Shown: one piece after another, positions 16,362-25,014 of the stretch
How the letters are laid out: each line of letters opens with the position of its first letter
Numbering within the stretch: position 1 is the first letter of the stretch
Assembly (NCBI RefSeq): GCF_001908105.1
Contig: NZ_MKGQ01000025.1
Span: 1-44,710 of the forward strand
DNA: 44,710 bases
From: Xenorhabdus eapokensis
GTDB lineage: Bacteria > Pseudomonadota > Gammaproteobacteria > Enterobacterales > Enterobacteriaceae
Direction of reading: 5' to 3'
The notes under the pieces: model-generated
The model's input: only the letters and a program-made list of their open reading frames with translations
Told to the model about the DNA's origin: nothing
The model's database searches: none
Made by a program: the position numbers and the translations under genes

Positions 16362-17534
16362 ATGGCACAAGATTATCATCACGGAGTCCGTGTACAGGAA
16401 ATTAACGAAGGTACACGTACCATCACTACCGTTAGCACCGCTATCGTTGGTATGGTCTGTACTGCACCTGACGCAGACGAAAAAACATTTCCATTAGACA
16501 CACCGGTATTACTGACTGACGTTATGAGCGCCATTGGTAAAGCTGGTGAAAAAGGTACTTTGGCCGCATCACTGAAAGCAATCGCAGCACAGGCACAACC
16601 TGTCACTGTCGTGGTTCGTGTGGCTGAGGGAGAAACTGAAGAAAAAACCAGTAGCAACATCATCGGTGGGGTTACGCCAGAAGGCAAGAAAACCGGTATG
16701 CAGGCACTGCTCGCTGCACAAAGCCAGCTCGGTGTTAAACCACGTATTCTGGGTGTTCCGGGTCTGGATTCAAAAGCTGTGGCTACTGAATTGGCCTCTA
16801 TTGCCGAGAAGCTGAAAGCAATGGCGTATGTCAGTGCTTATGGCTGTAAAAAAATCGAAGAAGTCATCAAATATCGTGAAAACTTCAAGCATCGTGAGCT
16901 GATGCTGATTTGGCCTGACTTCCTGAGCTGGGATACCGTCACCAACAGCGAAGCGACTGCTTTCGCAACTGCTTATGCACTGGGCTTGCGTGCCAAAATC
17001 GACGAAGAAACCGGCTGGCACAAAACCCTGTCCAATGTGGGTGTTAACGGCGTAACGGGTCTGTCTGCCGATGTCTTCTGGGATCTACAAGCGACTGGAA
17101 CCGACGCTGATCTGCTGAACAAAGCAAGCATCACAACTCTGATCCGTAAAAACGGCTTCCGTTTCTGGGGTTCACGCACTTGTTCTGATGATCCACTGTT
17201 CCAGTTCGAAAGCTACACCCGTACCGCTCAGGTTCTGGCTGACACTATGGCTGAAGCACACATGTGGGCTATCGATAAACCGCTGACTCCATCACTGGTG
17301 CGCGACATTATTGAAGGTATCAATGCCAAGTTCCGCGAGCTGAAAGCCGGTGGTTACATCATTGATGGTCGTTGTTGGTATGACGACAAAATCAACGATA
17401 AAGACACCTTGAAAGCCGGCAAACTGACCATCGATTATGACTATACACCTGTACCGCCACTGGAAAACATGATGTTACGCCAGCGCATTACAGATAGTTA
17501 CCTGATGGATTTCGCGAAAAGTATCAATAAATAA
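16362..17534 (+). CDS. FI: Contractile tail sheath protein FI
   Basis: A 390-residue sheath subunit, close to P2 FI (396). It forms the contractile outer tube that drives the spike through the target envelope. Markers are the N-terminal [26 protein letters not shown], the [18 protein letters not shown] turn and the C-terminal [31 protein letters not shown] precedes the ATG. Codon use is noticeably more even and GC-rich than in the fibre tip, as expected for a highly expressed structural gene. Confidence 0.95.
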   Translation: MAQDYHHGVRVQEINEGTRTITTVSTAIVGMVCTAPDADEKTFPLDTPVLLTDVMSAIGKAGEKGTLAASLKAIAAQAQPVTVVVRVAEGETEEKTSSNIIGGVTPEGKKTGMQALLAAQSQLGVKPRILGVPGLDSKAVATELASIAEKLKAMAYVSAYGCKKIEEVIKYRENFKHRELMLIWPDFLSWDTVTNSEATAFATAYALGLRAKIDEETGWHKTLSNVGVNGVTGLSADVFWDLQATGTDADLLNKASITTLIRKNGFRFWGSRTCSDDPLFQFESYTRTAQVLADTMAEAHMWAIDKPLTPSLVRDIIEGINAKFRELKAGGYIIDGRCWYDDKINDKDTLKAGKLTIDYDYTPVPPLENMMLRQRITDSYLMDFAKSINK

Positions 17535-17545
17535 GGGGCTAACTG

Positions 17546-18064
17546 ATGGCATTACCTCGCAAACTTAAATACCTGAACTTGTTCAATGATGGCAACAACT
17601 ATCAGGGGATCGTGGAAGAACTGACGCTTCCTAAGTTGAGCCGCAAGCTGGAAGCCTATCGCGGTGCTGGCATGAATGGCAGCGCAATGGTGGATTTAGG
17701 TCTGGATGAAGGCGCACTGGATGCTGAATTCACTCTGGGTGGCGTTGAAGCTCAACTGTACAAACAGTGGGGCATCGCGAAAGCCGATGGTGTCATGCTG
17801 CGCTTTGCCGGTTCGTTTGAGAGTGAAGATAACGGTGAAGTGGTTGCAGTCGAAGTTGTGATGCGTGGTCGTTTCCAGGAGTTCGATCACGGCACTTATA
17901 AACAAGGTGATAACACCCAGACCAAAATCACTGCCAAAAATACTTATTTCAAACTGACATGGAATGGTGAAGAACTGATTGAAATCGACACCATCAACAT
18001 GGTTGAAAAAGTAGGTGGGGAAGATCGTCTGGAGCAGCATCGCCGCGCTATCGGTCTTTTTTAA
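17546..18064 (+). CDS. FII: Tail tube protein FII
   Basis: 172 residues, the same length as P2 FII, the inner tube protein that stacks on the tape measure inside the sheath. Typical blocks are LPRKLKYLNLFNDGNNYQG, PKLSRKLEAYRGAGM and YFKLTWNGEELIEIDTINM. It starts 11 bases after FI with GGGGCTAACTG upstream and is co-transcribed with it. Confidence 0.95.
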   Translation: MALPRKLKYLNLFNDGNNYQGIVEELTLPKLSRKLEAYRGAGMNGSAMVDLGLDEGALDAEFTLGGVEAQLYKQWGIAKADGVMLRFAGSFESEDNGEVVAVEVVMRGRFQEFDHGTYKQGDNTQTKITAKNTYFKLTWNGEELIEIDTINMVEKVGGEDRLEQHRRAIGLF

Positions 18065-18102
18065 TCGCTTCTTTTAGCAATTAACTTTTTTAAAACTTAT
18101 TT

Positions 18103-18142
18103 CCTGTCTCATCAGTGTATTAATCGTGCCTGTTGAGACAGG
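18103..18142 (+). terminator. Hairpin between FII and E (possible attenuating element)
   Basis: CCTGTCTC (18103-18110) pairs with GAGACAGG (18135-18142) across a 24-base loop. A T-tract is absent afterwards. In P2 the FI-FII genes are made far more than E and T, so a partial stop or processing site here would make sense. The role is inference. Confidence 0.4.
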
Positions 18143-18170
18143 TCTCTAATCGGATAAACAAGGTTGAACC

Positions 18171-18488
18171 ATGACAGAAACACTGAATACTCAAAATGAC
18201 GATCTGCGCACCATTGAATTGGAAGCACCACTGGCGCGAGGCAACGGCGAAATCACGGAAGTGATGGTACGCAAACCTAACAGCGGTGCGTTGCGCGGTG
18301 CACGTTTACAGGCACTGCTGGAAATGGATGTGGATTCTATGCTGCTTGTCCTGCCGCGTGTTACCACCCCTGCATTGACCAAAAATGACCTGATAATGAT
18401 GTCACCTGGTGATCTGATTAATCTCAGTGTGGAGGTGGTCAATTTTTTGTTGCCGAAGTCGGTCAAGTCCGATTCCCAGAACGATTAA
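18171..18488 (+). CDS. E: Tail assembly chaperone E
   Basis: A 105-residue P2 gpE-type chaperone that coats the tape measure before tube assembly. The conserved pattern is a beta-rich start (RTIELEAPLARGNGEITEVMVRKP), then GALRGARLQALLEMD and LINLSVEVVNFLLPKS. A slippery T-TTT-TTG at 18443-18449 in frame NFLL allows a -1 frameshift into E'. The start follows AAGGTTGAACC. Confidence 0.9.
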   Translation: MTETLNTQNDDLRTIELEAPLARGNGEITEVMVRKPNSGALRGARLQALLEMDVDSMLLVLPRVTTPALTKNDLIMMSPGDLINLSVEVVNFLLPKSVKSDSQND

Positions 18489-18622
18489 CCGTTGATGAAT
18501 TGGTGGCAGATATCGCCACCGTTTTTCACTGGACTCCGGCAGACACAGACGCAATGTCACTGCCGGAATTATTGGACTGGCGACATCGGGCCATTTTAAG
18601 AAGTGGTGCAGAAAATGAGTAA
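18171..18622 (+). CDS. Tail assembly chaperone fusion E-E' made by -1 frameshift
   Basis: After slippage at the heptamer T-TTT-TTG (18443-18449), the -1 frame reads VAEVGQVRFPERLTVDELVADIATVFHW, then MSLPELLDWRHRAILRSGAENE and stops at 18620-18622. This matches P2 E' (DIAxxFHWxP and the SLxELLxWRxRA block). A small hairpin (AGTCGG 18457-18462 with CCGATT 18469-18474) lies 7 bases after the slip site, the usual distance for a frameshift stimulator. The product is about 149 residues. The E' end overlaps the T start. Confidence 0.85.
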
Positions 18623-21600
18623 TATACAGTCACAGCTTAACAAGGTACTGAGTACTGTTGGTAAGCTGACCAGTTCCTTTAAATCTTTTCAACAGCATCA
18701 GAAAAAACTGGTAGGTTCAGTTGATAAAATTTATAACCAGTTTAAAAAACTTAATAAGACTGTTGAAGGATTAAAACCCATTGTAGGTTATGCGCAGGAA
18801 ACTGCGCGTATGCGTGCCGATCTTAAGGCCTATAATCAAACCATTAAACAATCTTTCTCTGCGCGGCAGAATCCCTCAAAAATAATGCAGGTAGGTGCTG
18901 CCAGCCAATCAGATAATATTGTTCAAATAAACCAGAATGTCAGACAGGAAAACTCATCCAGTAAAAAGAATGAATTTAATCTTGGTGTGACGGGTAATAT
19001 GACTAACAATTTTAAATTGTTAGATAAATTGGTTATTAATATTAATCCTCAGATAACAATTTTATTTAGTATGCTGAATAAAATTAATGGGGTTTTGAAT
19101 TTAACTGCTGGTTTTGTAAAAGTCACATTCCAGACTTTAATTAATCATACACAAGTATTTGGCAATGTTGGTATAAAAACATTTGATTCTTTAAGAGTTA
19201 AATTAAATATATTTGCCTTATTAGGAATTCAAGCTTTTATTGAATTGAGAGCCAGCCTGAACTTTTTTGTGCAATTGGGAGTTCGAGCTTTTATTGAGCT
19301 AAGAGCCAGCCTGAACTTTTTTGTGCAATTGGGAATTAGGGCTTTTGTTGAATTGAGAGCCAGCCTGAACTTCTTTGTGCAACTGGGAGTTCGAGCTTTT
19401 GTAGCGCTAAGAGCCAGCCTGAACTTTTTTGTACAGTTGGGAATTAGGGCTTTTGTTGAGCTAAGAGCCAGCCTGAACTTCTTTGTGCAATTGGGAGTTA
19501 GGGCTTTTGTTGAGCTAAGAGCCAGCCTGAACTTCTTTGTGCAATTGGGAGTTCGAGCTTTTGTTGAATTGAGAGCCAGCCTGAACTTTTTTGTGCAGTT
19601 GGGCGTTCGGGCTTTTGTAGCGCTAAGAGCCAGTCTGAACTTCTTTGTGCAGTTGGGCGTACGGGCTTTTGTTGAATTGAGAGCCAGCCTGAACTTCTTT
19701 GTGCAGTTGGGCGTTCGGGCTTTTGTTGAGCTAAGAGCCAGTCTGAATATTTTTGCTCAGGTTGGGATCCAAGTTTTTATTCAGCTAAAAGTCAGTTTTG
19801 GTGCATTTGCTGAGCTGGGTCGTCGAGCTTTGGAAACATTAAAATCCAGCCTGAATGCATTTGCACAGTTGGGTATTCAAGCTTTGGATGCATTAAAAGC
19901 CAGTCTGAATTTCTTTGCCCAAATAGGGGTTCAGGCGCTGGATAAATTAAAATCCAACCTGGATGCATTTGTGCAATTAGGGCTTAATGCTTTTGAAGAA
20001 TTAAAATCCAGTCTGAGTCTCTTTGCCCAAATAGGGGTTCAGGCACTGGACAAATTAAAATCCACCTTGGATGCATTTGTGCAATTGGGGCTTAATGCTT
20101 TTGAAGAGTTAAAAGCCAGCCTGAATTTCTTTGCCCAAATAGGGGTTCAGGCACTGGATAAATTAAAATCCACTTTGGATGCATTTGTGCAATTGGGTGT
20201 TCAGGCTCTGAATAAATTAACGGCACCTTTGGATATATTTTCCCAATTGGGAATTCAGGCGTTAGATAAATTAAAATCCACCTTGGATGCGTTCGTGCAA
20301 TTAGGGCTTAATGCTTTTGAAGAGTTAAAAGCCAGCCTGAATTTTTTTGCCCAAATAGGGGTTCAGGCACTGGATAAATTAAAATCCACGCTGGATGCAT
20401 TTGTACAATTGGGTATTCAGGCCCTGAATAAATTAACGGCGCCTTTGGATATATTTGCCCAATTGGGAACTCAGGCATTGGATAAATTAAAGTCCACGCT
20501 GGATGCATTTGTGCAATTGGGTGTTCAGGCCCTGAATAAATTAACATCTCCCCTAGATGTATTTGCTAAATTGGGTATGCAGGCTTTCGAAGAGTTAAAA
20601 TCCAGTCTGAATTTCTTTGCACAGTTGGGTGTTCAGGCACTGGACAAATTAAAATCGAGTCTGGATATATTTACTCAGATTGGAGTTCAGGGACTGGAAG
20701 AATTAAGAGCCAATCTGAATAGATTTGCGCAGGTGGGTATTCAGGCCATGGAGAATTTAAGAGATGGCTTGAAGGCATTTGCACAATTCGGAACCGAGGC
20801 TTTGGAAGCGCTAAGAGCTGCCATGGACTTTTTTGGTAAAACCGGAAACAAGGTTTTTGGCTCACTTAATGATGGAGCTGATTTGCTGTCTAATAAAGGA
20901 GGTAAAGATACTTTTGGAAGACAACGAAAGGGCTTGGGGGCATTAGGGAATATTGGTCAAAAAGTTTTTGGTGTTTTGGGTAATGGCATAAATATTCTGG
21001 CAAGTGTTGGTGTAAAAGGCCTGTCTTTTTTAAGTAGTGCTTTTAGTGTATTAGGTAAAGCAATACTGTTTATTGGCCGAGCTATGATGGCGAATCCTAT
21101 TCTTGCCATTATTGGTGTTATCGCAATGGCTGCTATTTATATTTGGCAGAATTGGGAAACATTAGGACCTAAATTTACTGCGCTGTGGGAAAACATCAAA
21201 AATGTTTGTAGCAATGCATGGCAGGGAATTAAAGACCGAGTCAGTGCTGCTTGGGAAGGTATTAAAAGTTATTTCATGAATGGGGGATTAATCGGCCTTA
21301 TTTACCAAAATTGGGACACGATTAAACAAAGCACCTCAGAAGCTTGGGAATCCGTTAAAGCTAAAATAGGTGAAGTTTGGGGATCCGTTAAACAGAATAC
21401 CTTAGAAATTTGGGAGAGCGTAAAAAAATCAATTTCAGATAAATGGAATGAAATTGTTGCTGATGTTCAGGCTATTCCTGAAAAATTAAAAGCGGCTGGC
21501 TCAGCAATGATCGATAGTTTGCTAATTGGTATTCAGGAAAAATGGGAAAGCCTGAAAAATAAATTCGCCTCTATTACTGATTGGTTTAAATCGTGGTGGT

Positions 21601-22103
21601 CTGGTGATGATAACAAGGAAGTTACCGTAAAAACATCCCAGGAAATTACCAAGAGTGACACATCTCAGCAGGCAAAACAGATTACTCAACATGATAAAGG
21701 AGGATTTATTCCTGCTGGAAAACAAGGCCTTGTAGGAGAATATGGCCCTGAAATTATCAATGGCCCAGCTAATGTTACCAGCCGGAAAAATACCGCGAAA
21801 TTCGCTGCTTTGGGTCTTGCCGTTAGCTCAATGTCACTGCCGATTGCGGCGCAGGATGCACCATTACACGCGCAGAGTTTACCTGCCCACGCTTATGAGG
21901 AAGTGCAGGCGAAACGAGAGCGGAGCCAGCCACAGCAATACGGTGGCGCAGCACCGCAATATAACATCTATGTCTATGGCGCCCAGGGACAATCCGCGCA
22001 GGATATTGCCCGTGTGGTCAGGCAGGAATTGGAACAAAGAGAACGTATGCACCAGGCGCGTATGCGTAGCTCACTTTCAGACAGAGGAGAAGATTTCTCA
22101 TGA
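18615..22103 (+). CDS. T: Tape measure protein T with 30 tandem 18-residue repeats
   Basis: This protein sets tail length and is 1162 residues from ATG 18615, against about 815 in P2. The first 180 residues are polar and coiled-coil-like. From 19203 to 20822 come 30 uninterrupted 18-residue (54-bp) units of the pattern LNxFxQLGxxAxxxLxxS, with degenerate units on both sides. Eighteen residues are five helical turns, so the array should form one long amphipathic helix. Units 3-11 are almost identical. Units 15-26 show a second-order 36-residue period. After the array come hydrophobic segments (ILFIGRAMMANPILAIIGVIAMAAIYIW) and a Trp-rich helical tail domain (NWETLGPKFTALWENIK). The start overlaps the E' stop, and the stop overlaps U. 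Confidence 0.92.
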   Translation: MSNIQSQLNKVLSTVGKLTSSFKSFQQHQKKLVGSVDKIYNQFKKLNKTVEGLKPIVGYAQETARMRADLKAYNQTIKQSFSARQNPSKIMQVGAASQSDNIVQINQNVRQENSSSKKNEFNLGVTGNMTNNFKLLDKLVININPQITILFSMLNKINGVLNLTAGFVKVTFQTLINHTQVFGNVGIKTFDSLRVKLNIFALLGIQAFIELRASLNFFVQLGVRAFIELRASLNFFVQLGIRAFVELRASLNFFVQLGVRAFVALRASLNFFVQLGIRAFVELRASLNFFVQLGVRAFVELRASLNFFVQLGVRAFVELRASLNFFVQLGVRAFVALRASLNFFVQLGVRAFVELRASLNFFVQLGVRAFVELRASLNIFAQVGIQVFIQLKVSFGAFAELGRRALETLKSSLNAFAQLGIQALDALKASLNFFAQIGVQALDKLKSNLDAFVQLGLNAFEELKSSLSLFAQIGVQALDKLKSTLDAFVQLGLNAFEELKASLNFFAQIGVQALDKLKSTLDAFVQLGVQALNKLTAPLDIFSQLGIQALDKLKSTLDAFVQLGLNAFEELKASLNFFAQIGVQALDKLKSTLDAFVQLGIQALNKLTAPLDIFAQLGTQALDKLKSTLDAFVQLGVQALNKLTSPLDVFAKLGMQAFEELKSSLNFFAQLGVQALDKLKSSLDIFTQIGVQGLEELRANLNRFAQVGIQAMENLRDGLKAFAQFGTEALEALRAAMDFFGKTGNKVFGSLNDGADLLSNKGGKDTFGRQRKGLGALGNIGQKVFGVLGNGINILASVGVKGLSFLSSAFSVLGKAILFIGRAMMANPILAIIGVIAMAAIYIWQNWETLGPKFTALWENIKNVCSNAWQGIKDRVSAAWEGIKSYFMNGGLIGLIYQNWDTIKQSTSEAWESVKAKIGEVWGSVKQNTLEIWESVKKSISDKWNEIVADVQAIPEKLKAAGSAMIDSLLIGIQEKWESLKNKFASITDWFKSWWSGDDNKEVTVKTSQEITKSDTSQQAKQITQHDKGGFIPAGKQGLVGEYGPEIINGPANVTSRKNTAKFAALGLAVSSMSLPIAAQDAPLHAQSLPAHAYEEVQAKRERSQPQQYGGAAPQYNIYVYGAQGQSAQDIARVVRQELEQRERMHQARMRSSLSDRGEDFS
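19203..20822 (+). repeat. 54-bp tandem repeat array (30 units)
   Basis: Exact 54-bp periodicity without a single indel across 1620 bases. Units 3-11 (19257-19742) differ by only a few bases and encode LNFFVQLG(V/I)RAF(V/I)(E/A)LRAS. Units 15-26 alternate two types (FFAQIGVQALDKLKST and DAFVQLGLNAFEELKAS), giving a 108-bp higher-order period. The sequence shows expansion and homogenisation by unequal recombination or slippage. Confidence 0.92.
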
Positions 22104-22564
22104 TGGCTGCACTTGGTTTGTTTGTTTTTAGGCTGAAAACAACGCCCTATCAGACTTTTCAATATAAACAGAGTTGGCGACATGCCTTCAACAGCCGCGT
22201 GGGAGCGCGGCCTGCCTGGCAGTTTGTCGGTTCAGACAATGATACGATCACGCTATCAGGGGAGCTTTACCCTGAATTGACAGGTGGTTCACTTTCATTA
22301 ACTGCGTTGAAATTGATGGCAGATAGTGGCAAGGCATGGTCTTTTATTGATGGCAGTGGTGTCATTTACGGTATGTTCATTATCGAAAGCATTGATGAAA
22401 CTAAAACAGAATTTATGTCAGGCGGTGCAGCCAGAAAAATCAGTTTCACGCTGACTTTGCGACGGGTTGACAATAATTTACTCGAAATGTTGGGCGACTT
22501 GCAGGATCAGCTTTCTGATATCAAAGACGATGTTGTCGGTAAAGTCAGGGGAGTATTCTCATGA
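22100..22564 (+). CDS. U: Tail protein U (P2 gpU)
   Basis: A 154-residue tail terminator/tail-end protein of the gpU family (P2: 159). Marks are ALGLFVFRLKTTPYQ, SWRHAFNSRVGARPAWQFVG and the DDTITLSGELYPELTGG region. The ATG at 22100 overlaps the T stop, and a second ATG at 22103 would give one residue less; GAGGAGAAG lies upstream. The stop overlaps the D start by 4 bases. Confidence 0.93.
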   Translation: MMAALGLFVFRLKTTPYQTFQYKQSWRHAFNSRVGARPAWQFVGSDNDTITLSGELYPELTGGSLSLTALKLMADSGKAWSFIDGSGVIYGMFIIESIDETKTEFMSGGAARKISFTLTLRRVDNNLLEMLGDLQDQLSDIKDDVVGKVRGVFS

Positions 22565-24033
22565 GCGATTTTGAAAAGTGGATACCCGACACGGATTGGG
22601 TTCCCCAATTTGATTTGGTCATTGGAAAAGTCAATAAACCCGCTTTTCGTTTTGAAATCAACAATAAGGATATCAGTGGGAAGATCCAATCACGCCTGAT
22701 GTCATTAACATTGACGGATAATCGTGGTCTGGAATCAGACCAGCTCGATATTGAGTTGGATGATGCGGATGGCATGCTGGTGATGCCCCGTCGTGGCAAT
22801 ATTCTTACATTAGAACTGGGGTGGCATGGCCACTCCCTAACGCCGAAAGGAAAATTTGTTGTTGATGAAATTGAACATGTCGGTGCGCCAGATCGATTGA
22901 CCATTCGTGCCCGCAGTGCAGATTTTCGTGGTGATCTGAATGTGAAACGGGAGGCGTCTTACCATAAATGCACTTTAGGCAGTATTGTCAGTACCATCGC
23001 TGCCAGAAATAAATTGGCGTTTAAGATAAGCTCAGAGTTAGAAAATATTGCTATGCATATCGATCAAACAAATGAATCTGACGTCAGCTTTTTGACCCGA
23101 CTGGCAAAACAAGAAGGCGCAATCGCGTCAGTCAAAAATGGCGAATTATTGTTTGTTCAGCAGGGGCAGAATAAGACGGTGAATGGTAAGCATATTTCGC
23201 CTGTACTGATTACGCGTAAATCAGGGGATAATCACAGATTCTCTCTTTCCGATCGTGAGGCCTATACTGGTGTTGTTGCTCAATGGATGGACACACGTAC
23301 AGCAACTAAACAGACAGTTAAATTGAAGCGAATGGCATCAGAGGAAGGAAAAGTTGAACTTGCCGTTGAATATGAAAGTGGTAGTAGCCAATCATCAGAC
23401 AAGAATTCTTCTCAAACAAACAAAAAAACCACTAAAAAAGAGGATGCTTCTTCCGGGAAAAAGCAACCACAATCCTCTAAAAAGGAAAAAGATCTTAAAC
23501 CTAAACCACCTGCACCTGGCAAAGTTAATTTGGCGAAGAAAAACCCAAACACTAAAGGCCGTGGAAAGCCGGCTTATATTAAAAAGGGGAATAAAAACAA
23601 AAACAAAAACAAAGGTAATGGCAGTATCGAGATAGAAGCAGATCTCAATATTGAAGCCAGCTTATCGTATGAAGAACAGCGTGAATCAACGGTTGAACAT
23701 CATCAAACAACTACGGAACAGCAAGAATCTGCCAGCTATTTGGTGGGAACTCAGGAGAATATTCTGACGCTTTCGCGCATTTATTCTAACAAAGAAAGTG
23801 CAGAGCGTGCTGCTATCGCCGTGTGGAAAAAAATGCAACGAGGAGCTGCACAATTTTCTATCACATTAGCATTGGGGCGTGCTGATATTTATCCTGAAAC
23901 TCCCATCCAATTAGAGGGGTTTAAGCCAGAAATTGATGAAACTGACTGGACCTTGGTCAAAGTCACGCACACGCTCAATAACAGTGGTTTTACGACATCA
24001 TTAGATCTCGAAATAAAAATCGACGAATTTTAA
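22561..24033 (+). CDS. D: Baseplate hub protein D (P2 gpD) with a low-complexity insertion
   Basis: The baseplate hub that links tube and spike, 490 residues against 387 in P2. Conserved parts are PAFRFEINNKDISGKIQSRLMSLTL, then ESDQLDIELDD and LGWHG, and at the end RGAAQFSITLALGRADIYPETPIQLEG and WTLVKVTHTL. About 100 extra residues (roughly 275-390) sit in the middle: a Ser/Lys/Pro/Asn-rich disordered stretch including KKGNKNKNKNKGN, then a Glu/Gln/Thr stretch. This is probably a surface loop enlarged by short repeats. Confidence 0.92.
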   Translation: MSDFEKWIPDTDWVPQFDLVIGKVNKPAFRFEINNKDISGKIQSRLMSLTLTDNRGLESDQLDIELDDADGMLVMPRRGNILTLELGWHGHSLTPKGKFVVDEIEHVGAPDRLTIRARSADFRGDLNVKREASYHKCTLGSIVSTIAARNKLAFKISSELENIAMHIDQTNESDVSFLTRLAKQEGAIASVKNGELLFVQQGQNKTVNGKHISPVLITRKSGDNHRFSLSDREAYTGVVAQWMDTRTATKQTVKLKRMASEEGKVELAVEYESGSSQSSDKNSSQTNKKTTKKEDASSGKKQPQSSKKEKDLKPKPPAPGKVNLAKKNPNTKGRGKPAYIKKGNKNKNKNKGNGSIEIEADLNIEASLSYEEQRESTVEHHQTTTEQQESASYLVGTQENILTLSRIYSNKESAERAAIAVWKKMQRGAAQFSITLALGRADIYPETPIQLEGFKPEIDETDWTLVKVTHTLNNSGFTTSLDLEIKIDEF

Positions 24034-24143
24034 ACGAGCTGTTGATCTTGATGTGAGATCTTTGGTATATTGTTCACCAGACGAGATGATGTTATTTCAA
24101 GACAGTTATTTCAAGATAACGATTTCAGAAAGGTGAACAAAAT

Positions 24144-24380
24144 ATGATTAAGTGTCCTCTGTGTGGTCAGTCAGCGCATACTCGCAGCAGCTTTGAGCAT
24201 TCAAGCCAAACAAAGGAGCGCTATAACCAATGTCAGAATATCAATTGTGGAGCAACGTTCGTCAGCCATGAAACCTTTGTCCGTTTCATTTCTAAGCCAG
24301 GTGAAGTCCAGAATGTGACGCCACATCCAAGGGCAAAAACCAAGAGACAACCTCGCCAGAAAGTGGCTGCTGTACAATAA
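24144..24380 (+). CDS. ogr: Late gene activator Ogr (zinc finger)
   Basis: A 78-residue Ogr/Delta-family activator. The cysteines C4, C7, C30 and C35 give the family's CX2CX22CX4C zinc site exactly. Ogr binds TGT-N12-ACA dyads near -55 and contacts the RNA polymerase alpha subunit to switch on the late promoters. Candidate sites lie before X, V and FI in this window. The C-terminus is basic (PRAKTKRQPRQK). It follows D, as in P2. AAAGGTGAACAAAAT precedes the ATG. Confidence 0.92.
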   Translation: MIKCPLCGQSAHTRSSFEHSSQTKERYNQCQNINCGATFVSHETFVRFISKPGEVQNVTPHPRAKTKRQPRQKVAAVQ

Positions 24381-24410
24381 ATAACGAGAAAATCATTGCT
24401 CCAGTTTTTG

Positions 24411-24433
24411 CCACCGTTATGGTGGTTTTTTTT
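24411..24433 (+). terminator. Rho-independent terminator after ogr
   Basis: Stem CCACC/GGTGG (24411-24415 with 24421-24425) followed by eight T. It ends the tailocin region on the right. Confidence 0.8.
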
Positions 24434-24522
24434 GGATGTTGAATTGAAGGGGGTTCTCTATTTGAGAACTTCTTGTGACGCCCACTCGTCAACAAAGTAG
24501 GCGTCAAAACCATTTGGCTGAT

Positions 24523-24747
24523 TTACTTCTGGTTCTGATATTGTTCCTGCAAAATCCTTTGCATTTCATCTTTGATGTATAGTTTTTCTTTTTTCAGGCG
24601 TATAACTTTATCGTTGTAACCCGCCCCATTTGGGCCTTCAAGTTGGGTTATCTCGTGGTCAAGTCGGTTATGTTTTTCAAACAGGGATTGGAAGCGGGGA
24701 TGAGATTCTTTCAGGTTGGATACTAAGTCACGATATTCTGGAAACAT
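24523..24747 (-). CDS. ydcH: YdcH family protein (DUF465)
   Basis: A 74-residue helical protein matching E. coli YdcH (MFPEYRDLVSNLK, RFQSLFEKHNRLDHEI, GYNDKVIRLKKEKLYIKDEM). Function is unknown; the two helices form a hairpin. A good Shine-Dalgarno (AGGAGG) precedes the start. As an ordinary chromosomal gene it marks the right flank of the prophage remnant. Confidence 0.9.
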   Translation of the reverse strand: MFPEYRDLVSNLKESHPRFQSLFEKHNRLDHEITQLEGPNGAGYNDKVIRLKKEKLYIKDEMQRILQEQYQNQK

Positions 24748-25014
24748 AAGACCTCCTATACGAAATTCACTACCACACTTAGTGAGTGTAGCAGGTCATT
24801 TTAATATCAGATTTGAGAAATATCACATAAAAAAGAACTGGTAGAACCTGTTCAATGGTGAGCTATTAATAAAAATTAACATTGATGATGAGTGAATAGA
24901 TTTTTTCCTATCTAATGTTTTTAAGAATCAGTGCATTGCCAAAAAACATAATTTACCCCAATTTTTTTATTGTTATTATCTAGTCTCCTTTTTAATTATA
25001 TTCAGAGGTGATAT

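Noticed and set aside
18603..18614. GTG at 18603 as the start of the tape measure gene.
   Set aside because: These codons lie inside E' and ATG 18615 fits the usual overlap of E' and T.
19203..20822. The 54-bp repeats as a CRISPR or a DNA-level iteron array.
   Set aside because: The units are contiguous without spacers and keep a perfect protein frame, so selection is on the protein.
5648..24060. GATGTGAGATC occurs both near the repressor (5648-5658) and before ogr (24050-24060), like possible attachment sites.
   Set aside because: Only 11 bases match. Hundreds of such 11-base matches are expected by chance in 45 kb, and the right copy is inside the element, before ogr.
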